Assembly: GCA_030077755.1 (NCBI GenBank)
Contig: JAQJZZ010000007.1
Span: 1,736,001-1,800,000 of the forward strand
From: Filosporella fistucella
Lineage: Eukaryota > Ascomycota > Leotiomycetes > Helotiales
Direction of reading: 5' to 3'
DNA: 64,000 bases
Shown here one piece after another: positions 10,961 through 21,590 of the stretch. How positions within the stretch are numbered: the first letter of the stretch is position 1; each line of letters starts with the position of its first letter. The translations under genes were made by a program, and so were the position numbers. The notes under the pieces were generated by a model. It worked only from the letters and a program-made list of their open reading frames with translations, searched no databases and was not told the DNA's origin.

Positions 10961-11505
10961 ATGCATCTCCCAACCCTCATCTCCCTCCTCCTCTCAACTG
11001 CGGTCCTAGCAGCTCCAAGCCGCCGTCTCACCCCCACCGACGCAGCCATCACCGAGGCGATTCCTCCCGCCAGACTCGCAGTCCGCGAAGCAGAGGCCGT
11101 AGGCCTCGCTCCACGAGCCCTCGAAGTCTGCAGCATCCTCGGCTCCACCGTCAATTGTAGATATCATGCCAAAACTACTAACTCTGAGATCATCACTACG
11201 TTCGCCAAAGGGACGAAACATGACTTTACATGCTATGCTGTCGGCGAGTGCGTTAATGGGAATTGGTGAGCACAACCTCCTTCTTTTCCATTATCTCTTC
11301 CTAGACGTTAGAGTTTTATGGTTTTAGAAGCTGACGAGTGGAATAGCACCTGGGACTACGCTGTCAATTGGGATTGCTTCGTAAGTGGATACTATACCAG
11401 TGACAATTGCAATACCTGTAAGCCCTCTTCATCCCCTGTAGCTTAGAAGAGGTGATCATATCTAACTTTATGTTAGCAAACTTGCCAAAATGTGGCTTCT
11501 CTTAG
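10961..11505 (+). CDS. small secreted cysteine-rich protein (effector-like)
   Basis: The gene has three exons: 10961-11265, 11347-11417 and 11477-11505. The introns GTGAGC...AATAG and GTAAGC...TTAG carry CTGAC and CTAAC branch sites. The product is 134 residues. Residues 1-17 form a signal peptide (MHLPTLISLLLSTAVLA) with a likely cut before APS. The mature chain has eight cysteines, all in the C-terminal half, arranged C..C..C..C..C..C..C..C and ending KCGFS. This fits disulfide-bonded secreted fungal proteins; no named family is recognised. Size, signal peptide and even cysteine count are the usual marks of a candidate effector or antimicrobial peptide, but host interaction is only an inference. 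Without splicing the frame would end at 11269 and lose half the cysteines. Confidence 0.8.
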
Positions 11506-12570
11506 ATCAAACTTTGAAGGGCAAAGTTTTGGAAATCGTCGATCTTCAAGACGTTATTGCAATACCGCCTAAATTGATACGTAAAGAGATGACAGGAGTA
11601 TTCTGGGATTGGTGGATGCACTTCTCTTTCTATATTTCTTTCTAGTCAAGTTTTGGTCTAGGCCGACTTGGGCTGTAAGAGGGAAGAGGAAGAGAGGGGG
11701 TTAGCTTTGTCCAAAGGAAATATAAAGTTTTACGCTCGTTGACCCTCTTTTTGAAAAATCTTCTTTCTCTCTTATCATCATAACCTTCTATTATAACGTT
11801 CAAATATTAAAGGTAGCAAGCATAGACTAGGGATTAGCTAATAGTAGGTACGGAATAGTCCCGGTCTACTTTAAGATAGAAAAGAGTTGGACCGTATGCC
11901 ATCGAACCACTCCGTAGAGAAGTCGAGACAAGGCAGCATATTACTGCAGAAACACGGATGTGGGAGAACGTTTTTTTCACCAGAGAAAAGTGTGACCTCA
12001 GAGACCATAGGTTGGAATTGATCACACTTGATTCTTAGGTTCTATTTTAAGGTAGAGTCAGAGAGCAAAATATTGACGTTTGTGATACAATCATCATGTT
12101 CCAGACATTATTTAAGAAATTTGGAATATGGGACAGCAGGGCTGGAACCATAAGCATATCATGTAGAGGTAGATATGCTGTGTGAGAGAAAATCGAGATC
12201 TAGACTGTTTTCGGCACGAAGGAACAGATAGATCACAAATCAATCACACCAAGGAATTGAAAGACAAGAATTTGGACTGAACCGACTGAATATACTTACT
12301 ATATCAATCTGATTTACAGGATAGCAAGATGATATTGATGCTGAAACAACAAAAATATCTCAGTTCCATTTCTTACAAAACTAAACTCTGAAATTATGAC
12401 TAACCAAAACCGCCGCCCCGCCCGCTTTGTATGTGCATATCCACTCTCTCATATAAGCTGATTTTGGGTTATAAGCCCGTGTATAGAAGCCCAAGAGTGT
12501 CTTGTCACCCACAGCCCTAGATTAGGTCCCATGTCTCCATACCTAGGATCATATTTCTCACTATTACTCC
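11506..12570. other. intergenic, convergent 3' flanks
   Basis: No supported gene. The 3' end of the secreted-protein gene lies on the left. The minus-strand gene array begins on the right. Confidence 0.45.
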
Positions 12571-14687
12571 TCAACTGTCATATGCAGGACTCTTCAAGTT
12601 TGAATCGAAGAGACTGTCAATATCAGTGTCTTCTTCTTCCATTGCTCTTCCCACATCTTCATGAACTTCCGAGTTCTTGAGTTCTGCCCGATTATCTGTA
12701 TGAGGAGTGTCCACGCGCATCACTTCAGTTACCCTTCTTTCATTGCCGGTTTGGTAAGCAAAGCCGGTTATATTTCCTTGCAAACTGATTGCAACCACAT
12801 CTGCGACTTGACACACCGGATCTCGAGTATCACCTGCTCGATCACTCAAATCTAAACCAACAAAGTGGTTTGAGTTGACCTTTTGGATTCTGGAGCTTAC
12901 AGAACTGCCATAGATATCCGAAAACGTGGCTTTTCTCTGTGTTCTCTCCGCGATTGGTTGTCCATCTCCCTCAACTTGAAAAACAGTATCTTCTTGAATC
13001 TGGCTCTTGGTCCTACTTTGGCTGAATTGAGAATTCTCCTGTTGGCGCACGTCATTTTCCACGGGTAAACTGTATAACTCATGGATTGCATTGATTCTTT
13101 CTTGGGCCGCTTGTTCAGCCAACTGAATCTCGGCCATTCTTGAGGCTTCATTTTGAGACAGAATCCGAGAGCCACTTGAGTCACCTCTGCGCGGTCCTCG
13201 TGGTAGTGGATACTTGTGCATCACATCCCGGATCTTCTGATTTGTCTCCTTGCGAACTTTGGCAAGATCGCTCCTAGCATCTTTTTCGCGCTGATTTTCC
13301 CACCCTGCGATTCTCTTCGCAAATGCATATTGGCAATGTCTATCCATCAACGCAATTTTTGCTCGCCTGCCGTCAATCGTGTTGGGTACCGGTTCTGACT
13401 CTCGGCGCTTGTCCATTTCCCACTCCAAGTAATGAAGCTGGAGTTGTACTGGGACACGACTCAGCTTCGGGGTGCATCCTTTGTTGAACTTGATTGGAGC
13501 ATATGGACCTTCATTTGGTGCATATTCTCTCGTTCGTGTGTCGTAGTTGAGTTGTGAGAGGTGTCGAACAACGGTCTTAGGCACAGGCGACTTCAATTCA
13601 TGTGGTTGGTCGAAATAAGTGACATGTGGAGTGTGTGTCGCGGGTTCAAATTCCGCTTGTTGGGATGGTTGAAGGTCGGAAACTTGGTTCGTTTCAGAAC
13701 ATCTCGTTTGAATAAGAGGAATCTCGTCTCGTAGACTAAAGCAAGGATGTATCAAGGTGGAACTTCCCAGCATAACTTGTTGGTTCGAGGCAGCTGGTGT
13801 AATGTGTAAATCGCCATACATATTTACGACCCGCAAACCCCCGATCGGATTTACCTCCATGTACCATCGTGTATGGGTATTTGTTTCCTGGGGAAGAGGT
13901 GACGGAGGTGGTATTGTATACTCTTCGCCGTTGCTGTCCCACAGCGAGATTGATTCGTCCTTATTTGACATCCAAGTCCAAATTGACTCTTGGTATATTT
14001 CAGCATCAGGCGGCGTTGAAACTTGACGAATAGACGAACGAGAAGAAGTCGGAATACGACACGATGTTGGTCTATTTTCAGAATTTCTAGGTCTTTCCGG
14101 GTAGGGGGCTGAGCGGTTGCCGGAGTTGGTCTTATTCGATCGGCTTGGACCGCGTATGTTTATATCGATGGCGGGTGTGGTGCTGTAGGAAATGTGTTCG
14201 TCTGAAGATATTTTGGCAGACAAGGATGAAAATGAAGATCTGTATCCGGGTGTCGCCTTATTAATTTTCTGGGTAGACATGCTATATGCGGGGCCGTTGT
14301 ATGCAGATGACATGCTGCAGCCAAGTTGAGGGCCCAAAAATTGAGATTGCTGTCGTTCATTGTGCAAAACGTTATTAATGTCAAGGTTACAAGGGATAGT
14401 TGAGCTAGTGTCATAAATCGATTCCCTGGAAGGGTTTTCGATGTCGTTGAGGGTTGTGAAAGTATCGAACATGATCTGATCATCGTTGCTGATGTCGTAT
14501 GTTTGATGCTATGGAATGGTAAGCTCTATCGCATACTTCTGGTTCAACGAGCACCCAATGAGAAAGAGCGACAAATATATAAGCTCGGGGATATACAAAT
14601 GCTTATGAAGGTGGTGTGACTTACGTTGATGAAACACTCCCCTCTTCCCTCCTGATTGTTGGGTAACAACATGACTGAGTGTGTCAT
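12571..14687 (-). CDS. array gene A: 666-residue protein of unknown family
   Basis: The gene has two exons. Exon 1 (14625-14687) has 21 codons starting MTHSVMLL. A 116-bp intron GTAAGT...CATAG in phase 0 follows, then exon 2 (12571-14508). No signal peptide or membrane helix is seen. The first 300 residues are serine-, asparagine- and proline-rich and probably disordered, with ISLWDSNGEEYTI near residue 210. A conserved core lies at about 356-433: PIKFNKG, then VPVQLQLHYLEWEMDKRR, then a charged helix with QYAFAKRIAGWENQ. After it come basic PRRGDSSGSR and an amphipathic EIQLAEQAAQERI stretch. Core, ISLW motif and exon structure recur in the genes at 19.1 and 21.6 kb. The function is unknown. 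Confidence 0.75.
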
Positions 14688-15610
14688 GAAATCAAAACAG
14701 AGCTGAAAGTTTGATCTGTCTCTATGGATCGGCTTATGGAGTAAAATTTCAAAAGGCGTTAAGATCCACAGCGCAGCGCAGTATGGGTTGGGTTTTAGAA
14801 GATGTGAAAACCTGCTCGCAGCTTCAAGTATTTCGCAGCTGATATACAAGGCCAGAAACTCCCTGTCGCTAGGAGCAGCGCGGAGAAATATAGTTGGTTA
14901 CGCTAAGAGCTTCCTCGCCTCTAGAATATTCCCTTTGTTCTGAAACAATGGCTTTGTTCCAAATTAATCTTGAAACAATTTGTTCCAATTCACCATATTG
15001 CTGAAAATGCAAAGGTCGACCCAGAAACGCAGAACACGAAGACTGGACACTATTTCAAGAGGAGCAGCCTGCAAAGATTGTATGCTTCAATTATATCTAT
15101 ACATTGAAACATATTCTGCAGCTTGGAAGAAGTTGACGATTGGATGTTGCAAAACGGTATGTTACTAACGTGAAGTCATTTCTTACTCCTCTCTCGCCAG
15201 ATGTTGTGAGTGCTCGCTTAGACCCCCTTTCTGGGCGGACCTCGTCTCTCCTAGAGAAGAAGCGAAATACTTTCTAGGCAATGCCGATCCAGTTCCGATT
15301 CATCGGCCACTTAAAGTTCTGAATATATGTATCGCTCATATACCTTCTGTCAACCACCGTGGAGTGCTGCCTACTTCTGGAGACGATGTCAATCATGTAA
15401 AATAGTTGCGAGGGCCTGGCTACATGTTTCTGCATTGCTCTTGTGTCTAATTCTGCGCTACAGAACCAGGAAACAGAGTCTGTCCATGAATACCATGTAT
15501 GGAATCTGTTTTGTTACCACCGGAACACTGAGTGGCCGAATACGCAAGCTTTGAATACATTTCCATCCCGGCAGCCCCCCCATAGCTCCTCAACCATCGC
15601 TCCGTGGCTT

Positions 15611-16023
15611 TCAAAACATGTTCGATAGATATTCTGTAACACCACCCCACATAGGATCCACTGACGTATCCTCACCAGCGATAGAACTCGTCCACCATTC
15701 GTATTCAAACCACATACCCCATTGATTGTTATAAGAACCCGCGAGTCTGACCATGGCTGGCCAGCAGGTTGCGGAATCCACACCATTCTCCGGCCGCCTG
15801 GAAACTCTCCGGGTGGAGTTGCATCGACAAAGACGCGATATTGGTCATTTATTTGGCGTGATGAGAATTTGGATGCTGCCTGGATGCTGGAAACCTCATG
15901 GAAGAGGTTGGCAGCACGAGCTCGGTTTCTTGGCTGGGCAGGATCACCTCCTATGATATTGCTGCTACTCTGTTCTGCATGTGCATCAGGAACAACGACG
16001 TTGCTTACACCATTCAACATCAT
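15611..16023 (-). pseudogene. hypothetical protein with an apparent frameshift
   Basis: The frame opens at ATG 16023 (MMLNGVSNVVV) and reads well to GGRRMVWIPQPAGQPWSDSR. The protein-like reading then continues in another frame, one base off, as GSYNNQWGMWFEYEWWTSS and GEDTSVDPMWGG to a stop at 15611. The switch falls at a GGG run near 15744-15746. One missing G there would explain it, either as a real frameshift or a sequence error. Together the two parts give about 137 residues rich in tryptophan, glycine and aromatic residues. The family is not recognised. A spliced junction is less likely because no donor and acceptor fit. It lies between array gene A and the decayed copy D and may belong to the same neighbourhood of fast-evolving genes. 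Confidence 0.5.
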
Positions 16024-16181
16024 AGTATATATCTTCGACAAATCCAGAAGGTCGCAAATCTTCGCCTGCCAGAAATTTGTTTATGTGTGCCAACTGGGAG
16101 TGAAGCCCGCATGCTTCGGATCAGGCTTTGGGGAGTTGGACTATCATAACTTGGATTCAAGTTTTGCTGGCTGACACATAT

Positions 16182-17174
16182 TTATTTCTCCGCACTCCCG
16201 GATTGTGGCACCTCTTTCTCACGAGATAACTCTTGATTTTCCGTCTCAGGTGGAAAAACGTTGGATGACTTTGCCTCGCATTTAGAGTCAGGAAACATAT
16301 TATGTGTGTTATGTACCATGGTTTCAGATGTATGAGGTGTCTGATGCAATCGAATATTGCTTCCTGGGTTTTGATTTTGTATGATTGTTGTGCTGTCTGA
16401 TGGAGGTGTATCAATAGTCGAGGAAGGATAGGAGTTGAGGTTTGGTGTAGATGCACCTGCAGACATGACCCTGTCGGATATATATGCCGACATGGAATCA
16501 GAGTTTATTCTCGATTGTTTCTGGTCGCTACTCGCAGAAGACAGCTGGCCGTCAAGAGTTTCTTTGCGTTTCTGCTCTTTTTTCCATGCAGTAGAATTCT
16601 TCTTGGGACGGCCGTCCTTCCTCGATCTCCCGTCCCCATTGCCTTGCTTTGCTGCTTGGCCAGCTCTTTTTGCAATTTTATCAGTGCTTCTTCTTTTTCC
16701 TTCAATATATCGGCTTCCTCACTCAACTATTTTTTCAAGTGCATGACGTAGCGTTGTTGTTCTATGTGATCAAACCTGCCAAGCCTAGCTCACTGATCTG
16801 GAACAATGTGAAGTTTTGCCTCATTTTGGAAGCTCTCATGAATTTCTCTATTCAGGAAACGAAGTTTGTCTTATACACTCTGGGTCTGTAGTCCCCCCCA
16901 CTCACTAGGTGAACGAGTATAGATGATTGGCGAGTCATCGACCGGGGTCAGAGTTTGAAAGCGAGTAATGAGGGTTCTTGAGAAGGAAGAGTAGCGGGAC
17001 GTGGCGACAAAAACGCATGGTTGTTGTTGATTTTGTAGAGTGCTTTCGCTGTCGGCGCTTTAGGTTGCTCTCTTCCCGTCGAGTCACCAATTTCATTGGC
17101 TCCGTTAGTCATGCTAAGGAATGGTAGGGGAATTCCACCACTATGTACAGTAATGGGCTCTATTGGAGTTAACA
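16182..17174 (-). pseudogene. array gene D: decayed paralogue of the core family
   Basis: One minus-strand frame runs from about 17000 to 16620 and carries the family core in degenerate form: DKLRFLNREIHESFQ, then DHIEQQRYVMHLKK, then a coiled-coil EKEEALIKLQKELAKQQ. It aligns with YLE-x-EI...FQ...QQ of the gene at 19.1 kb. Three in-frame stops interrupt it (TAA near 16867, TGA near 16791, TAG near 16727). After a frame change near 16640 the basic GRPKKNSTAWKKEQKRK segment follows and leads to a serine-rich tail ending at 16182. Upstream frames toward 17174 (MLTPIEPITVHSGG) may be its N-terminal part. The breaks mean it is unlikely to make a full protein. Confidence 0.6.
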
Positions 17175-17214
17175 TACTGTAGGTATCATTCCTGTTTCGA
17201 AAATTGCGAGACAA

Positions 17215-18585
17215 GCTTAAAACTGCGAAAAAAAAGTCTTATTCGGTTCCTGAAGCAGGAGAGCGAACAACGTTGGCGGACTTCTAAATTAGCTTGTACG
17301 CGGAGGGATGTCTCTGATTTTGGATTGTACATACCTTCTGTCTCCTTCGGCCAAGAGCTTATGTTGTTGATAGAATAGGCTTCTAGGTCTGAGTCCGGTT
17401 GCTGTCAGCTTAATCTTGGGATGGACCTGAGAAAGCGAAAAATGTGAGCAATTGATGTTATCGTACAACACAAGGACCGAATCACCTTCTGGCTTCCTGG
17501 ATCTGGGTGTCTATCAAGGTCGAGCCACAAGCTAGACTACAGAACCAAAGCGTCTTACGTACAGGCAGAGCGTGTAAGTACTGAAGAAGGACTGATATGA
17601 CTCTGAGGTTGATACAACACTTTTTAAGTAAGGTATGCACTCCGTTTCGTTAATGGAAAGACTTAACATATTCAAGGGCAAGTATTGTTGCAGAAAAGAG
17701 TTGTAGTAATCAATTGTTTGACCTGAACCTGGGAGTTTAAATCCAAACGTGGCCGCCGGCAGCAACCATGATGGCGACCCAATCCCAAAGCCGCTATATT
17801 GGGACTAATTAGCTTTATTCTACTTAGAGTACAAGATGAAAGACGAATTAAATGCATAAACAATGTCTTCAAAGTGAATTAGAGCAAAAATATTTATTTT
17901 GACTTGGTCAAATTCAATCTGAACACTACCAATTTATAAATTTTCGTGTTCCACATCAGCATCATTTTATGAAGCGGATGGTTCTAGTCTGCAATAACGA
18001 GTCATCTCAACAGCCTCAAATACCTTCAGAACATAGCTCTTCTCTCATCTGACTCTCCCACGGAACAGAGCAATTTACACTGCCCTAGCAGAGACGATGA
18101 CTTATCTGAGATAAAAAGGGAGGATGGAGATAGAGTGCAATAAATAACATCACAATAAGCCAGACAGCTTTTTATTAATGATTTCCCGCTATCTCATGAC
18201 CCAAAAGCAGATGATCAGCAGTTCAATTGCAAACACGGACGAGAGGAAACGCCAGACTATCACAAACCCATCGACCTGCAGATAGCAATTTGTCTATATA
18301 CGATTGAGTTGTACGTATCATACTGTTTGATTTCCGGGAACTGGCCGAGGTCATTGTTGCTTAGCAATCTCATCCATCTTGAATCCTCACTAGGTCCTTC
18401 TAGAATTCAACAATTCCGCAACATCGCGGTGCTGCGAGCTCCTCTCGAAACCTTTTGTGGAAAAAGGACATCGTGAGCACACCGACTTCCATCTAACCCG
18501 AACCCAATATGCAGAATCGCAAGCATGTCTCTTTCTCATTCAATCGCCCAAGTCTTGTATTCCAGCATTATTCAAAACTTGGATA
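17215..18585. other. intergenic with one weak fragment
   Basis: A minus-strand stretch at about 17590-17790 reads as GSPSWLLPAATFGFKLPGSG without a start codon and could be a gene fragment. Otherwise no gene is visible. Confidence 0.35.
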
Positions 18586-18965
18586 CTATCCTCCCTTCGA
18601 CTGCATTTGTACCAAAATATGCCAACTCTGCGTCGCCGGGTGGTGTATCAATCGAATTTCGCACTCGAGGATATGATTGGGGGATAATGCTAATGTCGCG
18701 TTGAGAATAGGAAAGCTATGAGTGAATTCCCGGGAGAAGGGGATGCGAGTATTGCCTACTTTGGAACCGAAAATATCGCTTAGCATTCCTCATTTGTTCA
18801 GGGGAGAGGAGGACATCAACTTACCTATAATCGTCGCACAATGAGAGAGGATGAAGAAAACTTCCTGAATTGGTATATTTGTATGCTTCTGAAACACATT
18901 TGTGTGCTATATGTAGTTGTCGTTGCGGCGAACGATCGCCACCGCTAAGGCATCTCAATCACGTG
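18586..18965 (-). CDS. possible small two-exon gene or fragment (E)
   Basis: The last part (18586-18778) reads SDIFGSKVGNTRIPFSREF through to QSWHILVQMQSKGG. It can be joined to an upstream frame (18835 to about 18965, containing EAYKYTNSGSFLHPLSLCDD) across a 56-bp intron GTAAGT...CTAAG. The upstream frame has no ATG, so the start is missing or lies in another exon. An ATG at 18786 inside the proposed intron would instead give a 66-residue protein. No family is recognised. It lies in the minus-strand array, next to gene B. Confidence 0.28.
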
Positions 18966-19080
18966 AAAGAGCGAGAGTGGTGATACTTCGGATGTCCAAG
19001 GCTGCAATGACGCTCCAGAATTTAAGGCATGGAATCCTGGAAACAGAAACGTCCTGGTCTATTATTCATCGGTTGATTAG

Positions 19081-20108
19081 CTAGAATTGCTTTGGGTGAT
19101 TACTATGTTTGTTTAGCTGCATCTTAGCTGCCTGTTCGGCTGCGCGTCTGGCCTTTTGATGTTTTCCGCTTCCTGGAGGTCGGCCCCGGCGGCGACCTGA
19201 ACACGATGAGCTAGAAGTAACACCAGCTCCTAAAGTTGCATCACTAGGAGGAGATGGTGTATTATGACCCGGAGTCCGAACTCGAGAAGCAGCACGAGCA
19301 GGCTGCGACCCACCAACCTCCCCAGCACCGTACGAGACTTCCATTGCAGCTCCCGCTGTTCTTCTAGTATAATCCTCCTCTACATATTCCTGGCTCTCAA
19401 AGAACCAAATGTCGCGGGCAAACCGGGCTTGTTGCTTCACGGTCCAGGCTCTCATGAACAGACGCTGTTCGGCCTCGGTATCTGGAGCGACAGTACCTTG
19501 AAAACGTCGACCAATTTCGGCTTCCAGGTAATGGAGTTTGACTCGAACCGGAATCTCCAGCAACTCTGGTGAGTCGGGATGAATGAAGAAGATTGGCTTG
19601 AGGTCTGGCAAGCCCTGCACAGAGAGTCGAAAATCCGTCATCCAGGTTCGGGTTTGTCGGTCATTTTGTGGAAGAGCGCCAGGGGCCGAACCAGAGGCAG
19701 CAGCATTCGACGGATTGATAGCAATGTTATTGTTGTTTGGAAGTATGGTGTATCTAATTGACTCCGTTGTTTCCCACAGAGAGATTGGATTCGTTTCGAA
19801 TTGTCTGGGGTCGGGATAAGTGTAATGGCGCTCTGGAGCACCTGGTGCCTTGGACGTTTCAGCAAAATATTCGAGCCTGCATCTTTGTCCAGTCTATAAT
19901 ATGATAATTAGTATTTCGAGTGTTAGTACTTGTTGGTTTAATGCAGAAGTGTTTCATACGGAGTGAGCGAGTTCAAGAGGGATAGAGATTCAACGTTGAA
20001 AACTGCTTGCAAATATTGTCGACATAACTCAACTAGAAGACTTACGGTTGTTTTGTTGGAGTAGGGTGAGATATACTCCCCCACCGGCTCGCCATATGGG
20101 AAAGACAT
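19081..20108 (-). CDS. array gene B: 291-residue protein with family core and AT-hook-like segment
   Basis: The gene has two exons. Exon 1 (20046-20108) has 21 codons starting MSFPYGEPVG. A 152-bp phase-0 intron GTAAGT...TATAG follows, then exon 2 (19081-19893). Residues 55-75 contain NPISLWETTESIRYTI, matching ISLWDSNGEEYTI of gene A. The core at about 120-190 reads LLEIPVRVKLHYLEAEIGRR, then QQARFARDIWFFE. Near the end, residues 254-265 form a basic GRRRGRPPGSGK segment with the R-G-R-P centre of an AT-hook, followed by a basic helix. No signal peptide. Nuclear, DNA-associated action is possible from the AT-hook-like segment but unproven. It is the most compact intact member of the array. 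Confidence 0.78.
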
Positions 20109-20814
20109 TTTGTCTCTTTTCTAGTGCTTGAGGAGTTGAAGATCTGTCTTACACGAAGGCAAAACAAGTGCGAAGTATCCTTAAAACCAAGAAGCGTAAA
20201 CAAGAAAGTCGACCCGTGTGAGAATGCGAATCTTGTATTGAAACCGCGTGGTGTTGTGGTCGTGGCGGTGTTGTTGTAAACGTGTTAAAGTTGTGTCGTG
20301 GACGTGTTGTGGTTGGAGAGCAAGAACTCAAAGCTTGAATTGAGCGCAAGAGGCTATTAAGTGGGGCTTCAAAACAAATGATCTGACCTACGAAGCTAGT
20401 CTCTGGTAAAAATTGGTGTAATTTATAGAAGTTCAGGTCGTAAGCGGCGAGAGTGCTGCTTAGCACCCTTGTCACCGAAGCATAGTGAAGATACCTAAGC
20501 CTAGATATATATCGAGATATGCCACTTCTGTCTTTACGACTATTTGCAACTCATTCTAGACTCCTCTGTATGAATATCATGATGATCAAGGGCACTAATG
20601 AGTGGGACATGCCAGAATACTAGAATCAATACGTTCTACCCGCAAAGCTAGCCTTTTGTAAGGCGCTGGTATTATTTAATCCACGGAAGGATATGCCAAC
20701 TTGCGGGAAAGTAAGCAAATCGTGGTGCATATACAGCCTCTCCCATGATCTCATCAGTTCCAAATCATTTCCTATGAACCAATCAACTCATATGCAGTAC
20801 CCAGTCTTGACCCT

Positions 20815-21116
20815 TCACCCTTCAGCCTCCTCCACTGATTTCGAAACTCTCATTGCTTCCTCATCTACCTGTATGTATTCTTCCTTCATATTTTATTCTC
20901 CCCCGCAACTTTCTATTTGTGATACTGGTATCTTCTCGAATATTCACTTCATAGCAGACTGAGACCAAGCTGGGTCGACCTTGATAGGATTCACCTGTTG
21001 TACGGAAGTAAAAGTACCTCCTTTCGGATTCTCCCTGCCTCATCCACTCCCACTGTGATCGGATCGTTCTCGTAGTTGTGGTATGGTGTATATGTACCGC
21101 GCTCGGGATGTTTCAT
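20815..21116 (-). pseudogene. array fragment F related to the N-terminal part of gene B
   Basis: Exon 1 (20995-21116) starts at ATG 21116 and encodes 40 codons plus two bases. It contains HPERGTYTPY and ENDPITVGVDEAGRIRKE, then LLLPYN. This parallels gene B (PERHYTY..., NPISLWE...IRY..LPNN). A donor GTGAAT follows. Downstream there are two short protein-like frames (ITNRKLRGRIKYEGR, and EEYIQVDEEAMRVSKSVEEA ending at 20815) that are out of frame with each other. The core block is missing. It looks like a truncated, frameshifted copy, though a short spliced gene is not excluded. Confidence 0.4.
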
Positions 21117-21590
21117 TGTGCTAGATTAGACTCGTAGCTAACGAGATCTCTTCGATTGAGAGTCTTCAATAAGAGTATCTGGGATTGATAGCTTTAGCCT
21201 TGGCTCTAACAAAGGACCTCGGGAGCTGCAGAATGAAGATGTCTCGTGCATGTTATCTCAGAACTGCCGAGGCCTGAGAAGAAACGTGTTTGAGAGTTAT
21301 TTCCATTCTTTCGTTTACCAGTGCAGTATACTTGTCACTGTCTGGTTAGCTGAAGGACATTTTCAGCAATACAATATGGTATGTCTGGTGAATAGCTGCA
21401 TTTTTGGAAGCTGATTCCCGTCACTTAGGAGATTTTGTTTCATCCCGTCACGAATATAAGTTAATTACTTGAGGATCCGGAGAGATAAGTTCATATCTAT
21501 TTATAGTTGTGGTGTATTTTGATTAGAGTACCTCCCCCCTAATGACCACGTTAACGCTATTGCAATAACACCGAATTCATAACAAGACTA

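Noticed and set aside
10816..11160. 114-codon forward frame overlapping the small secreted-protein gene
   Set aside because: It overlaps the promoter and exon 1 of the gene at 10961 in another frame; its proline- and serine-rich content comes from the pyrimidine-rich leader.
20149..20475. 108-codon minus-strand frame just upstream of array gene B
   Set aside because: It is threonine-, proline- and histidine-rich low-complexity sequence in the likely 5' leader of gene B; the MSFPYG exon with its intron explains the locus better.
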